NCBI GenBank assembly: GCA_910576545.1
Contig: CAJTKM010000015.1
Coordinates: 1,084-65,083, forward strand
DNA: 64,000 nt
Direction of reading: 5' to 3'
Source: Lachnospiraceae bacterium
Lineage (GTDB): Bacteria > Bacillota > Clostridia > Lachnospirales > Anaerotignaceae
Shown: in pieces, positions 16,885 through 27,435 of the stretch
Layout: every line of letters starts with the position of its first letter
How positions within the stretch are numbered: position 1 is the first letter of the stretch
The notes under the pieces: generated by a model
What the model was told of the DNA's origin: nothing
Seen by the model: only the letters and a program-made list of their open reading frames with translations
Databases searched by the model: none
Position numbers and translations under genes: made by a program

Positions 16885-17505
16885 ATGGCAAATGTTGCAG
16901 TATTAAACATGAATGGCGACCAGGTTGGTACGATTGACCTGAATGACGCTATTTTCGGTATAGAAGCAAACGAACACGTAATGCATTTGGCTGTTGTGCA
17001 GTATCTGGCAAACCAGAGACAGGGTACGCAGAGCACAAAAACCAGAGCGGAGGTTCGCGGCGGCGGCAGAAAGCCTTACAGACAGAAAGGCACAGGCAGA
17101 GCAAGACAGGGCTCCATCCGTTCTCCTCAGTGGGTTGGCGGCGGCGTTGTATTCGCTCCCAAGCCGAGGGATTATTCCTTTAAGCTGAACAAGAAGGTAA
17201 AACGCCTGGCGCTCCAGTCCGCGCTTTCCACAAAGGCTGCAGAAGGCAAAATTATCGTGCTGGATGACCTGAGCCTGACAGAAGTAAAAACAAAGGAAAT
17301 GGCAAAGGTGCTGGCGAATATCAAATGCGGCAAGGCTCTTATCGTGATGGATGGCTCCAACACAAACGTAATGCTTTCCGCGAGAAATATTCCTGAAGTA
17401 AAAACAGCTTCCGTAAGCACTATCAACGTATATGACCTGCTGAAGTACAACACGCTGGTTGTAACGAAGGACGCGGTAGCGAAGATCGAGGAGGTGTACG
17501 CATAA
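16885..17505 (+). CDS. rplD: 50S ribosomal protein L4
   Basis: 206 residues. The extended loop ([36 protein letters not shown]) lines the exit tunnel, where mutations affect macrolides in other bacteria. L4 is also the S10-operon autoregulator in E. coli. The stop codon overlaps the rplW start by one base (TAATG), giving translational coupling. Confidence 0.97.
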   Translation: MANVAVLNMNGDQVGTIDLNDAIFGIEANEHVMHLAVVQYLANQRQGTQSTKTRAEVRGGGRKPYRQKGTGRARQGSIRSPQWVGGGVVFAPKPRDYSFKLNKKVKRLALQSALSTKAAEGKIIVLDDLSLTEVKTKEMAKVLANIKCGKALIVMDGSNTNVMLSARNIPEVKTASVSTINVYDLLKYNTLVVTKDAVAKIEEVYA

Positions 17506-17804
17506 TGGCTGACCTGAAATATTATGACGTAATCTTGAAACCCGTTATCACGGAAAACAGTATGTCCATTCTGGACGAAAAGAAATATACCTTCCTTGTA
17601 CACCCCGATGCGACAAAAGCACAGGTAAAGGACGCGGTAGAAAAAATGTTCGAAGGCGCGAAGGTTGCAGCTGTCAACACAATGAACTATGACGGCAAGC
17701 CCAAGAGAAGAGGCCTTCACTTCGGCAGAACAAAAAAATATAAAAAAGCTATCGTAAAGCTGACAGCTGAAAGCAAGGATATCGAAATCTTCCAGGGAAT
17801 GTAA
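17505..17804 (+). CDS. rplW: 50S ribosomal protein L23
   Basis: 99 residues. Begins DLKYYDVILKPVITENSM, with the usual loop GKPKRRGLHFGRTKKYKKA. L23 sits at the tunnel exit and docks trigger factor and SRP. It is coupled to rplD by a TAATG overlap. Confidence 0.96.
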   Translation: MADLKYYDVILKPVITENSMSILDEKKYTFLVHPDATKAQVKDAVEKMFEGAKVAAVNTMNYDGKPKRRGLHFGRTKKYKKAIVKLTAESKDIEIFQGM

Positions 17805-17880
17805 TTTTCCGGAAGAAATAAAAACGCAAAACACACGGCAGCGTGTAGACGAATAGAAATCCGAAAGGAGTGGACGAGAG

Positions 17881-18711
17881 ATGGCAATTAAGAGATATAA
17901 ACCCTATACACCATCCAGAAGACACATGACAGTGTCCGCATTTGACGAAATCACAAAATCCACGCCCGAGAAATCTCTGGTGGTTCACCTGAAGAAGAAC
18001 TCCGGCAGAAACAATCAGGGCAAACTGACCGTTCGCCACCGCGGCGGCGGCTCCAAGATTAAATACAGAATCATTGACTTCAAACGCAACAAAGACGGCG
18101 TGCCTGCACTGGTAAAGGCAATCGAATACGATCCCAACAGAACGGCAAACATCGCGCTGATTGCTTATGCGGACGGCGAAAAGGCTTACATTCTGGCTCC
18201 TGCCGGCCTGAAGGTTGGCGACCATGTAATGAACGGCCCTGACGCGGAAGTAAAACTGGGCAACGCTCTTCCGATGAGCAGAATCCCCGTAGGCGCAAAT
18301 ATCCACAATATTGAAATGAAGCCCGGCAAAGGCGGCCAGCTGGTTCGTTCCGCAGGCAATGTGGCACAGCTGATGGCAAAAGAAGGCAAATATGCGACTG
18401 TAAAGCTGCCCTCCGGCGAAATGAGACTGCTGCCCATCGAATGCAGAGCAACAGTAGGTCAGGTAGGCAATCTGGACCATGAACTGGTACACATCGGTAA
18501 AGCCGGCAGAAAACGCCACATGGGTATCCGTCCGACAGTAAGAGGTTCTGTAATGAACCCGAACGACCACCCTCACGGCGGCGGCGAAGGCAGAGCGCCG
18601 ATTGGCCGTCCTTCCCCGATGACACCTTGGGGCAAACCCGCAATGGGCTACAAGACCAGAAACAAACACAAAGCATCCAACAAGTATATTATCCGCCGCA
18701 GAAACGGCTAA
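17881..18711 (+). CDS. rplB: 50S ribosomal protein L2
   Basis: 276 residues. Highly conserved C-terminal segment [17 protein letters not shown], including the histidine near the peptidyl-transferase centre, and N-terminal [14 protein letters not shown]2 supports subunit association and peptidyl-transferase activity. AAAGGAG precedes the ATG. Confidence 0.97.
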   Translation: MAIKRYKPYTPSRRHMTVSAFDEITKSTPEKSLVVHLKKNSGRNNQGKLTVRHRGGGSKIKYRIIDFKRNKDGVPALVKAIEYDPNRTANIALIAYADGEKAYILAPAGLKVGDHVMNGPDAEVKLGNALPMSRIPVGANIHNIEMKPGKGGQLVRSAGNVAQLMAKEGKYATVKLPSGEMRLLPIECRATVGQVGNLDHELVHIGKAGRKRHMGIRPTVRGSVMNPNDHPHGGGEGRAPIGRPSPMTPWGKPAMGYKTRNKHKASNKYIIRRRNG

Positions 18712-18770
18712 GAAGTCAGAATGTGCTTAGGGCAGCCTGAGCGCGGAAAACGAACAAGGAGGATTAAACT

Positions 18771-19055
18771 ATGAGCAGATCACTCAAAAAGGGACCGTTC
18801 GCTGACGACCACCTGCTGAAGAAAATCGACGCGATGAACGCGGCGGGCGAAAAGAACGTAATCAAAACATGGTCCCGCCGTTCCACAATTTACCCCGATA
18901 TGATCGGTCATACGATTGCAGTTTACGACGGCAGAAAACATGTGCCTGTATATATCACTGAAGACATGGTAGGCCACAAGCTGGGCGAGTTCGCACTGAC
19001 GAGAACTTACAGAGGCCACGGCAAAGACGCTGAAAAGAAATCGAGAGTCCGCTAA
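18771..19055 (+). CDS. rpsS: 30S ribosomal protein S19
   Basis: 94 residues. Typical start [16 protein letters not shown] and core [21 protein letters not shown]19 lies in the 30S head and contacts S13 and the A-site tRNA. AAGGAGG precedes the start. Confidence 0.97.
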   Translation: MSRSLKKGPFADDHLLKKIDAMNAAGEKNVIKTWSRRSTIYPDMIGHTIAVYDGRKHVPVYITEDMVGHKLGEFALTRTYRGHGKDAEKKSRVR

Positions 19056-19084
19056 TTTATCCGTAATGAAAGGAGGTTTCGTTC

Positions 19085-19474
19085 ATGGCAAAAGGACACA
19101 GAAGCCAAATTAAGAAGGAAAGAAATATTGCAACACAGGAAAAAAGACCCCATGCGACCGCGAAATATGTGGGCATCCCTGCGACAAAGGCGAAGATCGT
19201 TCTGGATCAGATTAAGGGCAAGGACGTTGCTACGGCGGCAGCACTGCTGAATTATTCTCCCAGATATGCGGCGGCAATCATCGGCAAGGTTCTGAAATCT
19301 GCGATGGCAAACGCTGAAAACAACCTGGGTATGGACGTAGATAAACTGTATGTGGAAGAGGTAAGCGCAGACCAGGGCCCGACAATGAAAAGGATTCAGC
19401 CTAGGGCACAGGGCAGAGCATATCGGATCCTCAAGAGATCCTGCCATATTTCCATCATTCTCAATGAGAGATAA
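19085..19474 (+). CDS. rplV: 50S ribosomal protein L22
   Basis: 129 residues. Contains the conserved VDQIKGK-like segment ([17 protein letters not shown]) and the tunnel-lining hairpin around [21 protein letters not shown]22 forms the narrowest part of the exit tunnel with L4. AAAGGAGG precedes the ATG. Confidence 0.97.
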   Translation: MAKGHRSQIKKERNIATQEKRPHATAKYVGIPATKAKIVLDQIKGKDVATAAALLNYSPRYAAAIIGKVLKSAMANAENNLGMDVDKLYVEEVSADQGPTMKRIQPRAQGRAYRILKRSCHISIILNER

Positions 19475-19485
19475 GGAGGTACGAA

Positions 19486-20145
19486 ATGGGACAGAAAGTA
19501 AATCCGCATGGATTAAGAGTCGGCATCATCAAAGACTGGGATACCAAATGGTATGCAGAAAAGGACTTTGCTGATTACCTGATTGAAGACGTTAACATCA
19601 GAAAATTCATCAAAAAGAAACTTTACGCTTCCGGCGTTTCCAAAATTGCTATCGAAAGAACAGCTGGCAGGGTAAAGATCAGCGTATATACCGCGAAGCC
19701 CGGCATCGTAATTGGTAAGAACGGTCAGGCTATTGAGGAACTGAAGAACGAGCTTCAGAAAATGACAGCACAGAAGGTTGCTGTAAATATCGAAGAAATC
19801 AAAAGACCTGAGTTGGACGCACAGCTTGTGGCTGAAAACATCGCTTTGCAGCTGGAAAACCGTGTAACATTCCGCCGCGCAATGAAACAGGCTATGGGCA
19901 GAACAATGAAATTCGGCGCGAAGGGCATCAAGACAATGGTAAGCGGACGCCTTGGCGGCGCGGATATTGCCCGCAGCGAAACTTACCACGAAGGCACCAT
20001 TCCCCTTCAGACACTGCGCGCAGACATCGACTACGGCTTTGCAGAAGCTGACACAACATACGGCAAGCTGGGCGTAAAGGTTTGGATTTACAAAGGAGAG
20101 GTACTTCCTGTAAAAGCAGCAAAAAAGGAAGGAGGCGCTAAGTAA
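19486..20145 (+). CDS. rpsC: 30S ribosomal protein S3
   Basis: 219 residues. Starts [20 protein letters not shown]. The type II KH domain includes [19 protein letters not shown], and the C-terminal domain carries [21 protein letters not shown]3 lines the mRNA entry channel. Gap of 11 bases after rplV. Confidence 0.97.
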   Translation: MGQKVNPHGLRVGIIKDWDTKWYAEKDFADYLIEDVNIRKFIKKKLYASGVSKIAIERTAGRVKISVYTAKPGIVIGKNGQAIEELKNELQKMTAQKVAVNIEEIKRPELDAQLVAENIALQLENRVTFRRAMKQAMGRTMKFGAKGIKTMVSGRLGGADIARSETYHEGTIPLQTLRADIDYGFAEADTTYGKLGVKVWIYKGEVLPVKAAKKEGGAK

Positions 20146-20147
20146 TT

Positions 20148-20585
20148 ATGTTAATGCCTAAGAGAGTAAAGCACCGGAAACAGCAGAGAGGCTCCATGAA
20201 GGGCCGTGCATATAGAGGCAACAAGGTGACATATGGCGATTTCGGCATCATGGCTATGGAGCCGAGCTGGATCACATCCAACCAGATTGAGGCAGCCCGC
20301 GTTGCAATGACAAGACACATCAAACGTGGTGGTGACGTCTGGATTAAGGTTTTCCCCGACAAGCCCGTATCCGCGAAGCCTATCGGCACCCGTATGGGTT
20401 CTGGTAAAGGCGCGCCTGAGTACTGGGTAGCGGTAGTAAAGCCCGGCAGAGTAATGTTTGAAATCGGCGGTGTGGCTGAGGAAACTGCAAGAGAAGCATT
20501 GAGACTGGCAATCCACAAGCTGCCTATCAAGTGCAAAATCGTTTCCAAGGCGGAAGCAGCAGAAATGGCAGGTGAGCATCAGTGA
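20148..20585 (+). CDS. rplP: 50S ribosomal protein L16
   Basis: 145 residues. [19 protein letters not shown] at the start, [20 protein letters not shown] in the middle. L16 organises the A-site region of the 50S subunit. GGAGG at 20130 lies in the end of rpsC. The stop overlaps the rpmC GTG start (GTGA). Confidence 0.97.
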   Translation: MLMPKRVKHRKQQRGSMKGRAYRGNKVTYGDFGIMAMEPSWITSNQIEAARVAMTRHIKRGGDVWIKVFPDKPVSAKPIGTRMGSGKGAPEYWVAVVKPGRVMFEIGGVAEETAREALRLAIHKLPIKCKIVSKAEAAEMAGEHQ

Positions 20586-20791
20586 AAACAAAAGGCTATG
20601 TAAACGAATTGATGGGCAAGACCGCGGACGAACTGCAGAAAGACCTTGTTTCCGCTAAGAAAGAATTGTTCAACCTGAGATTCCAGAACGCTACAAATCA
20701 GCTTGACAATACAGCAAGGATCAAGGAAGTCCGCAAGAACATCGCGAGAATCCAGACGATCATCACAAAAAAGGCGAGAGAAGCAAAATAA
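20582..20791 (+). CDS. rpmC: 50S ribosomal protein L29
   Basis: 69 residues from a GTG start overlapping the rplP stop by four bases. Contains [20 protein letters not shown] and [13 protein letters not shown], the helical hairpin of the family. L29 lies beside L23 at the tunnel exit. No independent ribosome-binding site is needed, given the coupling. Confidence 0.95.
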   Translation: MKTKGYVNELMGKTADELQKDLVSAKKELFNLRFQNATNQLDNTARIKEVRKNIARIQTIITKKAREAK

Positions 20792-20820
20792 GCAATCCCT
20801 GAGCGAAAGGAGGCACCATT

Positions 20821-21078
20821 GTGGAAGAAAGAAATCTTCGCAAAACCAGAGTGGGCAGAGTAGTCAGCGACAAAATGGATAAAACTATTGTTGTGGCTGT
20901 GGAAGATAAAGTAAAACATCCTTTGTACGGAAAAATCATCAACAGAACATACAAGCTGAAAGCGCATGACGAAAACAACGAATGCGGCATCGGCGACCGC
21001 GTAAAGGTTATGGAAACCAGACCTCTTTCCAAGGATAAGAGATGGAGACTGGTAAGCATCATCGAAAAAGCAAAATAA
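20821..21078 (+). CDS. rpsQ: 30S ribosomal protein S17
   Basis: 85 residues. The GTG start at 20821 follows AAAGGAGG at good spacing; the product begins [20 protein letters not shown] and shows [21 protein letters not shown]17 is a primary 16S-binding protein with an OB fold. Confidence 0.95.
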   Translation: MEERNLRKTRVGRVVSDKMDKTIVVAVEDKVKHPLYGKIINRTYKLKAHDENNECGIGDRVKVMETRPLSKDKRWRLVSIIEKAK

Positions 21079-21103
21079 TCCTTTTTGGAGAGGAGGCATT
21101 CAA

Positions 21104-21472
21104 ATGGTTCAACAGGAAACCAGATTAAAGGTAGCAGATAATTCCGGAGCGAAAGAACTCCTTTGCATCAGAGTGCTGGGCGGTTCCACCAGAAGATACG
21201 CGGGCGTAGGCGACATTATCGTTGCTGCGGTTAAAGACGCAACACCCGGCGGCGTTGTGAAAAAAGGCGACGTTGTAAAGGCGGTTGTAGTCAGAACAGT
21301 ACACCCCGTAGGCAGAGCCGACGGCAGCTATATCAGATTTGACGAAAACGCGGCGGTTATCATCAAAGATGACAAAAACCCCAGAGGTACCCGTATCTTT
21401 GGACCCGTCGCAAGAGAGCTGAGAGAGAAGCAGTTCATGAAAATTCTTTCTCTGGCGCCGGAAGTATTATAA
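21104..21472 (+). CDS. rplN: 50S ribosomal protein L14
   Basis: 122 residues. [20 protein letters not shown] at the start and [20 protein letters not shown] near the end are diagnostic. L14 is at the subunit interface and is the binding site of the silencing factor RsfS. GAGAGGAGG precedes the ATG. Confidence 0.97.
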   Translation: MVQQETRLKVADNSGAKELLCIRVLGGSTRRYAGVGDIIVAAVKDATPGGVVKKGDVVKAVVVRTVHPVGRADGSYIRFDENAAVIIKDDKNPRGTRIFGPVARELREKQFMKILSLAPEVL

Positions 21473-21487
21473 GAGGAGGTGTGCAGA

Positions 21488-21799
21488 GTGGCAAACATGA
21501 AATTGAAAACAGGTGACAAGGTCGTTGTCATTGCCGGCAGGGATAAAGGCAAGGAAGGCAAGATCGTTGCAGTAGATAAAAAGAACAACAGGGTTCTTGT
21601 GGAAGGCGTTAACATGGTTTCCAAGCACACAAAGCCCAACATGCAGCACCAGCAGGGCGGCATCGTTAAGAAAGAAAACTACATCCACGCTTCCAATGTG
21701 ATGTATGTGCATAACGGCAAGCCGACACGCCTGGGCGCAGTAATCAAGGACGGCAAAAAGGTCAGAGTCGCGAAAAAAACAGGTGAAGTGATTGATTAA
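21488..21799 (+). CDS. rplX: 50S ribosomal protein L24
   Basis: The GTG at 21488 is preferred: AGAGGAGG (21472-21479) stands 8 bases before it, whereas the upstream in-frame GTG at 21479 overlaps that site. The 103-residue product has the KOW motif [20 protein letters not shown] and the L24 continuation [21 protein letters not shown]24 initiates 50S assembly. Confidence 0.95.
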   Translation: MANMKLKTGDKVVVIAGRDKGKEGKIVAVDKKNNRVLVEGVNMVSKHTKPNMQHQQGGIVKKENYIHASNVMYVHNGKPTRLGAVIKDGKKVRVAKKTGEVID

Positions 21800-21821
21800 G
21801 CCCTGTGAAAGGAGGTAAACA

Positions 21822-22361
21822 ATGAGCAGATTAAAAGATTTCTATGAAGCGGAAATCATTCCTGAAATGACGAAGAAATTTTCTTATAAAAATAAACTGG
21901 CTGTCCCCAAGCTGGAAAAAATCATCATCAACATGGGTGTAGGCGAGGCCAGAGAAAATGCGAAGGTACTGGACGGCGCGGTAAACGATATGACAATCAT
22001 CTCCGGCCAGAAGCCCATGATTACCAAGGCGAAAAAATCCATCGCGAACTTCAAACTGCGTGAAGGCATGAACATCGGCTGCAAGGTAACGCTGAGAGGT
22101 GCCAGAATGTACGAATTCGCAGACAGGCTCATCAACATCGCGCTGCCCCGTGTACGTGACTTCCGCGGCGTTAAGGCAAACAGCTTTGACGGCAGAGGCA
22201 ACTACACAATGGGCATCAAGGAGCAGCTGATTTTCCCCGAAATCGAATATGACAAGGTGGACAAAATCAGAGGCATGGACATTGTTTTTGTTACAACGGC
22301 AAAAACGGACGAGGAAGCAAGAGAATTGCTGAGATTGTTCGGTATGCCTTTCGCGAAATAA
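21822..22361 (+). CDS. rplE: 50S ribosomal protein L5
   Basis: 179 residues. Conserved [20 protein letters not shown] and [21 protein letters not shown]5 binds 5S rRNA and touches the P-site tRNA. AAAGGAGG precedes the ATG. Confidence 0.97.
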   Translation: MSRLKDFYEAEIIPEMTKKFSYKNKLAVPKLEKIIINMGVGEARENAKVLDGAVNDMTIISGQKPMITKAKKSIANFKLREGMNIGCKVTLRGARMYEFADRLINIALPRVRDFRGVKANSFDGRGNYTMGIKEQLIFPEIEYDKVDKIRGMDIVFVTTAKTDEEARELLRLFGMPFAK

Positions 22362-22373
22362 GGAGGGACAGAA

Positions 22374-22559
22374 ATGGCGAAAAAAGCTATGGTGATCAAA
22401 CAGCAGAGAGCACCCAAGTTCTCCACTAGAGCGTATACAAGATGCAGAGTGTGCGGCAGACCCCACTCTGTACTGAGAAAATATGGTATCTGCCGTATTT
22501 GCTTCCGCGAACTGGCATACAAGGGCCAGATTCCGGGCGTAAAGAAAGCAAGCTGGTAA
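22374..22559 (+). CDS. rpsZ: 30S ribosomal protein S14, zinc (C+) type
   Basis: 61 residues. Four cysteines C24, C27, C40 and C43 (CRVC...CRIC) bind zinc, and the length is that of the short zinc-containing S14. Ends [12 protein letters not shown]. It lies 12 bases after rplE. Confidence 0.96.
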   Translation: MAKKAMVIKQQRAPKFSTRAYTRCRVCGRPHSVLRKYGICRICFRELAYKGQIPGVKKASW

Positions 22560-22578
22560 ATCGAAAGGAGGAATTCAA

Positions 22579-22980
22579 ATGTCAATGAGCGACCCTATCG
22601 CTGATATGCTCACAAGAATCAGAAACGGCAATACTGCGAAACACGATACAGTCGATGTTCCTTCTTCCAAAATGAAGAAAGCAATCGCGGATATTTTAGT
22701 AGCGGAAGGCTACGTAAAAGGCTATGAGGTGATCGAGGACGGTATCAAATCCACCCTCCGCATCAGCTTGAAATACGGCGTTGACAAAAACCAGAAGGTC
22801 ATTACAGGGCTGAAGAGAATTTCCAAGCCCGGCCTGAGAGTTTTTGCGGGCAAGGACGAACTGCCCAAGGTTCTGGGCGGCCTGGGAACGGCAATCATTT
22901 CCACAAGCCAGGGCCTGATGACAGACAAGGAAGCGAGAAAGAACGGCGTAGGCGGCGAGGTTATCGCTTTCATCTGGTAA
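22579..22980 (+). CDS. rpsH: 30S ribosomal protein S8
   Basis: 133 residues. [20 protein letters not shown] at the start; [20 protein letters not shown] near the end. S8 organises the central domain of 16S rRNA and regulates the spc operon in E. coli. AAAGGAGG precedes the ATG. Confidence 0.97.
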   Translation: MSMSDPIADMLTRIRNGNTAKHDTVDVPSSKMKKAIADILVAEGYVKGYEVIEDGIKSTLRISLKYGVDKNQKVITGLKRISKPGLRVFAGKDELPKVLGGLGTAIISTSQGLMTDKEARKNGVGGEVIAFIW

Positions 22981-23009
22981 GAGAAGAAGACAAATAGGAG
23001 GTGCAGAAC

Positions 23010-23552
23010 ATGTCAAGAATCGGCAAATTGCCCGTAGCGGTACCCGCCGGTGTGGAAGTCAAGCTGGGTGAAGAAAACCTGTTGACAATCAAAGGCCCCA
23101 AGGGCACACTGGAACGGAAATTATCCGCTGACATGAATATCGCAGTTGAGGCTGGGCAGATCGTTGTTACAAGACCCAGCGACCTGAAAAAACATAGAGC
23201 ATTACATGGCCTGACAAGAACACTGATTTACAACATGGTTGTAGGCGTGACAGAAGGCTACGAAAAAACACTGGAAATCAACGGCGTTGGTTACAGGGCG
23301 GCAAAATCCGGCAAGAAGCTGACGCTGACGCTGGGCTATTCCCACCCCGTAGAGATGGAAGACCCCGCCGGCATTGAGACCATTGTGGAAGGCACAAACA
23401 AAATCATTGTTAAGGGTATTGATAAAGAGAAAGTCGGACAATTCGCAGCGGAGATCAGAACGAAACGTCCTCCCGAACCCTACAAAGGCAAAGGTATTAA
23501 ATACTCTGACGAGCATATTAGACGTAAAGTTGGTAAGACCGGTAAGAAATAA
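23010..23552 (+). CDS. rplF: 50S ribosomal protein L6
   Basis: The ATG at 23010 is chosen because TAGGAGGT (22995-23002) is correctly spaced; an in-frame GTG at 23001 lies inside that site. The 180-residue product starts [20 protein letters not shown] and ends with the conserved [21 protein letters not shown]6 supports the factor-binding site. Confidence 0.95.
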   Translation: MSRIGKLPVAVPAGVEVKLGEENLLTIKGPKGTLERKLSADMNIAVEAGQIVVTRPSDLKKHRALHGLTRTLIYNMVVGVTEGYEKTLEINGVGYRAAKSGKKLTLTLGYSHPVEMEDPAGIETIVEGTNKIIVKGIDKEKVGQFAAEIRTKRPPEPYKGKGIKYSDEHIRRKVGKTGKK

Positions 23553-23624
23553 TTAAACCGATGGTTTACGGTTTAAGCTGTTTATATCGGAAAGTGACTG
23601 ATTTAGAAACGGAGTGAAAATACT

Positions 23625-23993
23625 ATGATCAATAAGCCATCCCGTGCGGCGGCCCGCGAGAAAAGACATTACCGCATCCGCAACCATGTGAAGGGGACAG
23701 CGGAAAGACCCAGACTGGCGGTTTTCCGTTCCAACAAGCACATGTACGCACAGATCATCGACGATGTGAAGCACCACACGCTGGCAGCAGCTTCTACGGT
23801 AGAGGCTGAGGTTGCAAGCAAGGTGGAATTCACTTCCACTGTTGCAGCGGCAGCTGCTGTGGGTGAAGCTATCGCTAAGAAGGCTCTGGACAAGGGCATT
23901 ACAGAAGTCGTTTTCGACAGAGGCGGTTTCATTTACCACGGCAAGGTAAAAGCATTGGCGGACGCGGCAAGAGAAGCAGGGTTAAAATTCTAA
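23625..23993 (+). CDS. rplR: 50S ribosomal protein L18
   Basis: 122 residues. [20 protein letters not shown] and [20 protein letters not shown] are family signatures. L18 binds 5S rRNA with L5. The 72-base gap upstream ends in GGAGTGAAA, a moderate ribosome-binding site. Confidence 0.96.
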   Translation: MINKPSRAAAREKRHYRIRNHVKGTAERPRLAVFRSNKHMYAQIIDDVKHHTLAAASTVEAEVASKVEFTSTVAAAAAVGEAIAKKALDKGITEVVFDRGGFIYHGKVKALADAAREAGLKF

Positions 23994-24011
23994 GGCAAGG
24001 AGGAAAGCAAG

Positions 24012-24515
24012 TTGAAGAAAATCGATCCAAGCACTTTAGATCTGAAAGATAAAGTCGTTACCATCAACAGAGTAACAAAGGTTGTAAAAGGCGGCCGTAC
24101 TATGAGATTTGCAGCTCTTGTCGTTGTCGGCGACGGCGACGGCCATGTTGGCTGCGGCATGGGCAAGGCAGCTGAAATCCCTGAAGCGATCCGCAAAGGG
24201 AAAGAGGACGCGATGAAGAACATCATCAAAGTGGAAAGAAACGAGGCAGACAGCCTGTTCCACGGCATTACAGGCAGCTACGGCAGCGCGAACGTACTGC
24301 TGATGCCCGCTCCCGAAGGTACTGGTATCATCGCGGGCGGCCCCGCGCGTGCGGTTCTGGAGCTGGCAGGCATCCGCAACATCAGGACAAAATCCCTGGG
24401 CTCCAACAATAAGCGCAACGTAGTCAGCGCGACCATCGAGGGGCTTTCCAGAGCGACAACTCCCGAAGCTGTTGCAAAGCTGCGGGGCATTACTGTGGAA
24501 GAGCTCTTAGGCTAA
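24012..24515 (+). CDS. rpsE: 30S ribosomal protein S5
   Basis: 167 residues from a TTG start after AAGGAGG (23997-24003). The dsRBD-like N-half shows [20 protein letters not shown] and the C-half [21 protein letters not shown]5 contributes to decoding accuracy. The nearest in-frame ATG is far inside the conserved region, so TTG is the credible start. Confidence 0.95.
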   Translation: MKKIDPSTLDLKDKVVTINRVTKVVKGGRTMRFAALVVVGDGDGHVGCGMGKAAEIPEAIRKGKEDAMKNIIKVERNEADSLFHGITGSYGSANVLLMPAPEGTGIIAGGPARAVLELAGIRNIRTKSLGSNNKRNVVSATIEGLSRATTPEAVAKLRGITVEELLG

Positions 24516-24528
24516 GGAGGAATGGACA

Positions 24529-24708
24529 GTGGCTGAAATTAAAATCACATTGGTGAAATCTACAATCGGAGCAATTCCGAAGCACAAAAAAACTGTTCAG
24601 GCTTTGGGACTGAAAAAGACGAACAGCAGTGTTATTCAACAGGACAACGCGGCGATCAGAGGGATGATCCATCAGGTCAGCCACCTTGTAAAGGTTGAAG
24701 AAATTTGA
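24529..24708 (+). CDS. rpmD: 50S ribosomal protein L30
   Basis: A 59-residue gene from GTG 24529, preceded by AAGGAGG at 24514-24520. It reads [20 protein letters not shown] and [20 protein letters not shown], typical of L30, and sits in its expected place between rpsE and rplO. L30 binds 23S rRNA near the 5S region. Confidence 0.95.
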   Translation: MAEIKITLVKSTIGAIPKHKKTVQALGLKKTNSSVIQQDNAAIRGMIHQVSHLVKVEEI

Positions 24709-24724
24709 TAAAGGAGGCGCCAAA

Positions 24725-25165
24725 ATGAACTTATGCGAATTAAGACCGGCTGAAGGCTCCAGAGGCAAAAACTGGAGAAGAGGCAGAGGCCACGCGACCG
24801 GCAACGGCAAGACAGCCGGCAGAGGACACAAGGGCCAGGGACAGCGTTCCGGTTCCGGCGGCAAATGCGGGTTTGAGGGCGGCCAGATGCCCCTGTACAG
24901 AAGACTTCCCAAGAGGGGCTTTACCTGCAGAAACAGCAAGGAAATCGTTGCCATCAATGTTTCCATGCTGAATGTATTTGAAAATGATGCGGTTGTTGAC
25001 ATTGATGCTTTGAAGGCTGTTGGTTTGATTAGTAATCCTAGAGATGGCGTGAAGATCCTGGGCGAAGGCGATCTGGAAAGAAAGCTGACCGTAAAGGTAA
25101 ACTTCTACAGCAAAACTGCTCAGGAAAAAATCGAAGCTGCGGGCGGAAAAGCAGAGGTGATTTAA
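24725..25165 (+). CDS. rplO: 50S ribosomal protein L15
   Basis: ATG 24725 follows AAAGGAGG at 24710; an in-frame ATG at 24695 lies inside rpmD and has no site. The 146-residue product has the glycine-rich start ELRPAEGSRGKNWRRGRGHA, then KTAGRGHKGQGQRSGSGGKC. L15 is a late-assembly 50S protein. Its TAA is followed at once by the secY TTG. Confidence 0.95.
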   Translation: MNLCELRPAEGSRGKNWRRGRGHATGNGKTAGRGHKGQGQRSGSGGKCGFEGGQMPLYRRLPKRGFTCRNSKEIVAINVSMLNVFENDAVVDIDALKAVGLISNPRDGVKILGEGDLERKLTVKVNFYSKTAQEKIEAAGGKAEVI

Positions 25166-26434
25166 TTGTTTAGAATTTTCGTTAATTCTTGGAAAACCAA
25201 AGAAATACGAAACAAAATTTTGTATACACTGATGATTTTTGCGATTGTCAGACTGGGTACGCAGATCGCCCTGCCGGGCATTGATACGGCAGGGGTGATG
25301 GCGGCAAGGGAAAACGCTTCCCTGGCAGGCACGCTTTACAGCGTTATCGCCGGAGGCGCGAACTCAAGCTGGTCGCTGTTTGCGATGGGTATTGGTCCTT
25401 ATATCAATGCTTCCATCATTATGCAGCTTCTGACGATTGCCATTCCGAAGTTCGAACAGCTTTCCAAGGAAGGCCCTGACGGACGGAAAAAATTACAGTC
25501 TTACAGCAGATACCTGACAGTTGTTCTGGCACTGATACAGGGCATCGGGTTGACATATACCTACCAGAACATGTATCTGGTGCATAGCCCGCTGGTATAT
25601 ATCGCTTCGGTATTCTGCCTTGTATGCGGCTCCACATTCGTAATGTGGCTGGCAGAACAGATTACAGCAAAGGGGATCGGCAACGGTTCTTCCATGATTA
25701 TCTTTATCAACATCGTTTCAAACCTGCCTACGGGCATCGCGAGCCTGTATTACACGATTTCCGGCTCCGGCGCGGTGGGCATTGCGAAGGTTGCGGCAAT
25801 TTTGATCATTCTGGTCGTTGTTCTGGCGTTTATCGTTATGGTAAACAGCGGCGAACGCAGACTGCCGGTGCAGTATTCCTCCAAAATGGTGGGAAGAAAG
25901 CAGACGAGCGGCAGAGCTACAACAATGCCGATCAAGGTAAATACCTCCGGCGTTATCTCTATCATCTTTGCGATTTCCCTGCTGCAGTTCCCGCAGCAGA
26001 TTGGGAACTTCTTCCCGAATAAGGGACCGACATTCACAAAGGTGATTGAGGTGCTGAACATGACGCATCCTGTCGGCGCGGTACTGTACGTCCTGCTGAT
26101 TTTATTCTTCACGTATTTCTATACGTCCATCGTAATCAACCCGAACGAGATTGCGATGAATATGAAGAAGAACGGCGGATTTATTCCCGGTATCCGCCCG
26201 GGCCAGCCTACGAGTGAATTTATTACGAGAGTTGTAAACAGAATTACGCTGGTCGGCGCAATCTGCTATGCGATTCTGGCAATGGTTCCTGTTGTTCTGC
26301 AGTGGGTATTCAAAATTAACGTGGGCTTCGGCGGCACGACGCTTATCATCGTGGTTGGCGTTGCGCTGGACATTGTAAAGGCACTGGAAAGCCAGCTGCT
26401 TATGCGGCATTACAAAGGCTTTTTGAGCGAATAA
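25166..26434 (+). CDS. secY: Preprotein translocase subunit SecY
   Basis: 422 residues with about ten transmembrane helices, forming the protein-conducting channel with SecE and SecG. It starts at a TTG (FRIFVNSWKTKEIRNKILYT) directly after the rplO stop, with GAGGTGA at 25154 as ribosome-binding site. Signatures include GIGPYINASIIMQLLTIAIP and the cytoplasmic loop GRATTMPIKVNTSGVISIIF. The C-terminus LLMRHYKGFL is usual. Confidence 0.96.
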   Translation: MFRIFVNSWKTKEIRNKILYTLMIFAIVRLGTQIALPGIDTAGVMAARENASLAGTLYSVIAGGANSSWSLFAMGIGPYINASIIMQLLTIAIPKFEQLSKEGPDGRKKLQSYSRYLTVVLALIQGIGLTYTYQNMYLVHSPLVYIASVFCLVCGSTFVMWLAEQITAKGIGNGSSMIIFINIVSNLPTGIASLYYTISGSGAVGIAKVAAILIILVVVLAFIVMVNSGERRLPVQYSSKMVGRKQTSGRATTMPIKVNTSGVISIIFAISLLQFPQQIGNFFPNKGPTFTKVIEVLNMTHPVGAVLYVLLILFFTYFYTSIVINPNEIAMNMKKNGGFIPGIRPGQPTSEFITRVVNRITLVGAICYAILAMVPVVLQWVFKINVGFGGTTLIIVVGVALDIVKALESQLLMRHYKGFLSE

Positions 26435-26560
26435 ACCTCCGGCGGGAGGGGGACACCCCCGCGCCGGAAACGGCCTTTTGGAAGTACACAGGCATTCCTG
26501 AAGGCTGCAAAGGGGAAGAGTAGGAAGAATTGGCTCATAGATGGAAAGAGGGGAATCGTT

Positions 26561-27190
26561 ATGAAATTGGTACTCATTGGCGCGCCCGCAGCCGGAAAAG
26601 GCACACAGGCAGCAAGACTGGTGCAGCACTATGGCATCGCTCACATTTCTACCGGCGACATGCTCAGGGAGGAAGTGGCGAAAGGCTCAGACCTGGGAAA
26701 TCAGGCGAAAAGCATCATGGCTGCTGGCGGGCTGGTATCTGACGAAATTATCATTGCTATGGTAAAAGAGAGAATCCAAAGGGACGACTGCAAAAAAGGC
26801 TTCATTCTGGATGGATTCCCCCGTACAGTTGTTCAGGCGGAGAAGCTGGAGGATATGGTCGCTTTGGACCATGTTGTCTACATCAACGCGCCTGACGAAG
26901 TGATGCTGGAACGGCTGACAGCGAGGGAGAGCTGCCCGAAATGCGGCGCAACTTACAACAAGCTGTTTATGCCGGCGAAAACAGCCGGTGTCTGCGACGC
27001 CTGCGGCGAAAAGCTGACACAGCGCAAGGATGACACGCCGGAAGCCGGAAAAGCAAGAATCAAAACATTCCATGAACAGAGCGAACCCCTTGTGGGCTAC
27101 TACGGCAAGAAGGGCATCCTCTTTGAAGTAGACGGCACACAGGCTGTTGACGAGATTACGAAAGCAATCATCGCGGGTCTGGACAGGTAA
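26561..27190 (+). CDS. adk: Adenylate kinase
   Basis: 209 residues. Catalyses ATP + AMP = 2 ADP. P-loop GAPAAGKGT (8-16), AMP-binding HISTGDMLREEV and ILDGFPRT, and a zinc-type LID with C125, C128, C145 and C148. The start of the LID reads ARESCPKCG rather than the usual GRRxCPxCG. It lies 126 bases after secY across a GC-rich hairpin (near 26435-26470), so translation may be set separately. Confidence 0.95.
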   Translation: MKLVLIGAPAAGKGTQAARLVQHYGIAHISTGDMLREEVAKGSDLGNQAKSIMAAGGLVSDEIIIAMVKERIQRDDCKKGFILDGFPRTVVQAEKLEDMVALDHVVYINAPDEVMLERLTARESCPKCGATYNKLFMPAKTAGVCDACGEKLTQRKDDTPEAGKARIKTFHEQSEPLVGYYGKKGILFEVDGTQAVDEITKAIIAGLDR

Positions 27191-27435
27191 GGAAAGGCGG
27201 CCCTTCGCCGCCCTGCCGTCTTACGGCGGATATACGGATTCTATACCGTAACGCCGGACGATACAGCTTAAAAACAGGGATACCATAAATTGGATATTCG
27301 ATGTATAATAAGTAAGTTTCATGCGGACAGGACGCGGTTCGGAGGGCGGAAAGACGGCGAAGGACGATTTTCCGCAGAGCCGCCGGTTCCCGCGGGACAC
27401 TATGGCGTCCCCAAACGGAAAATGAGGTGACTTGA

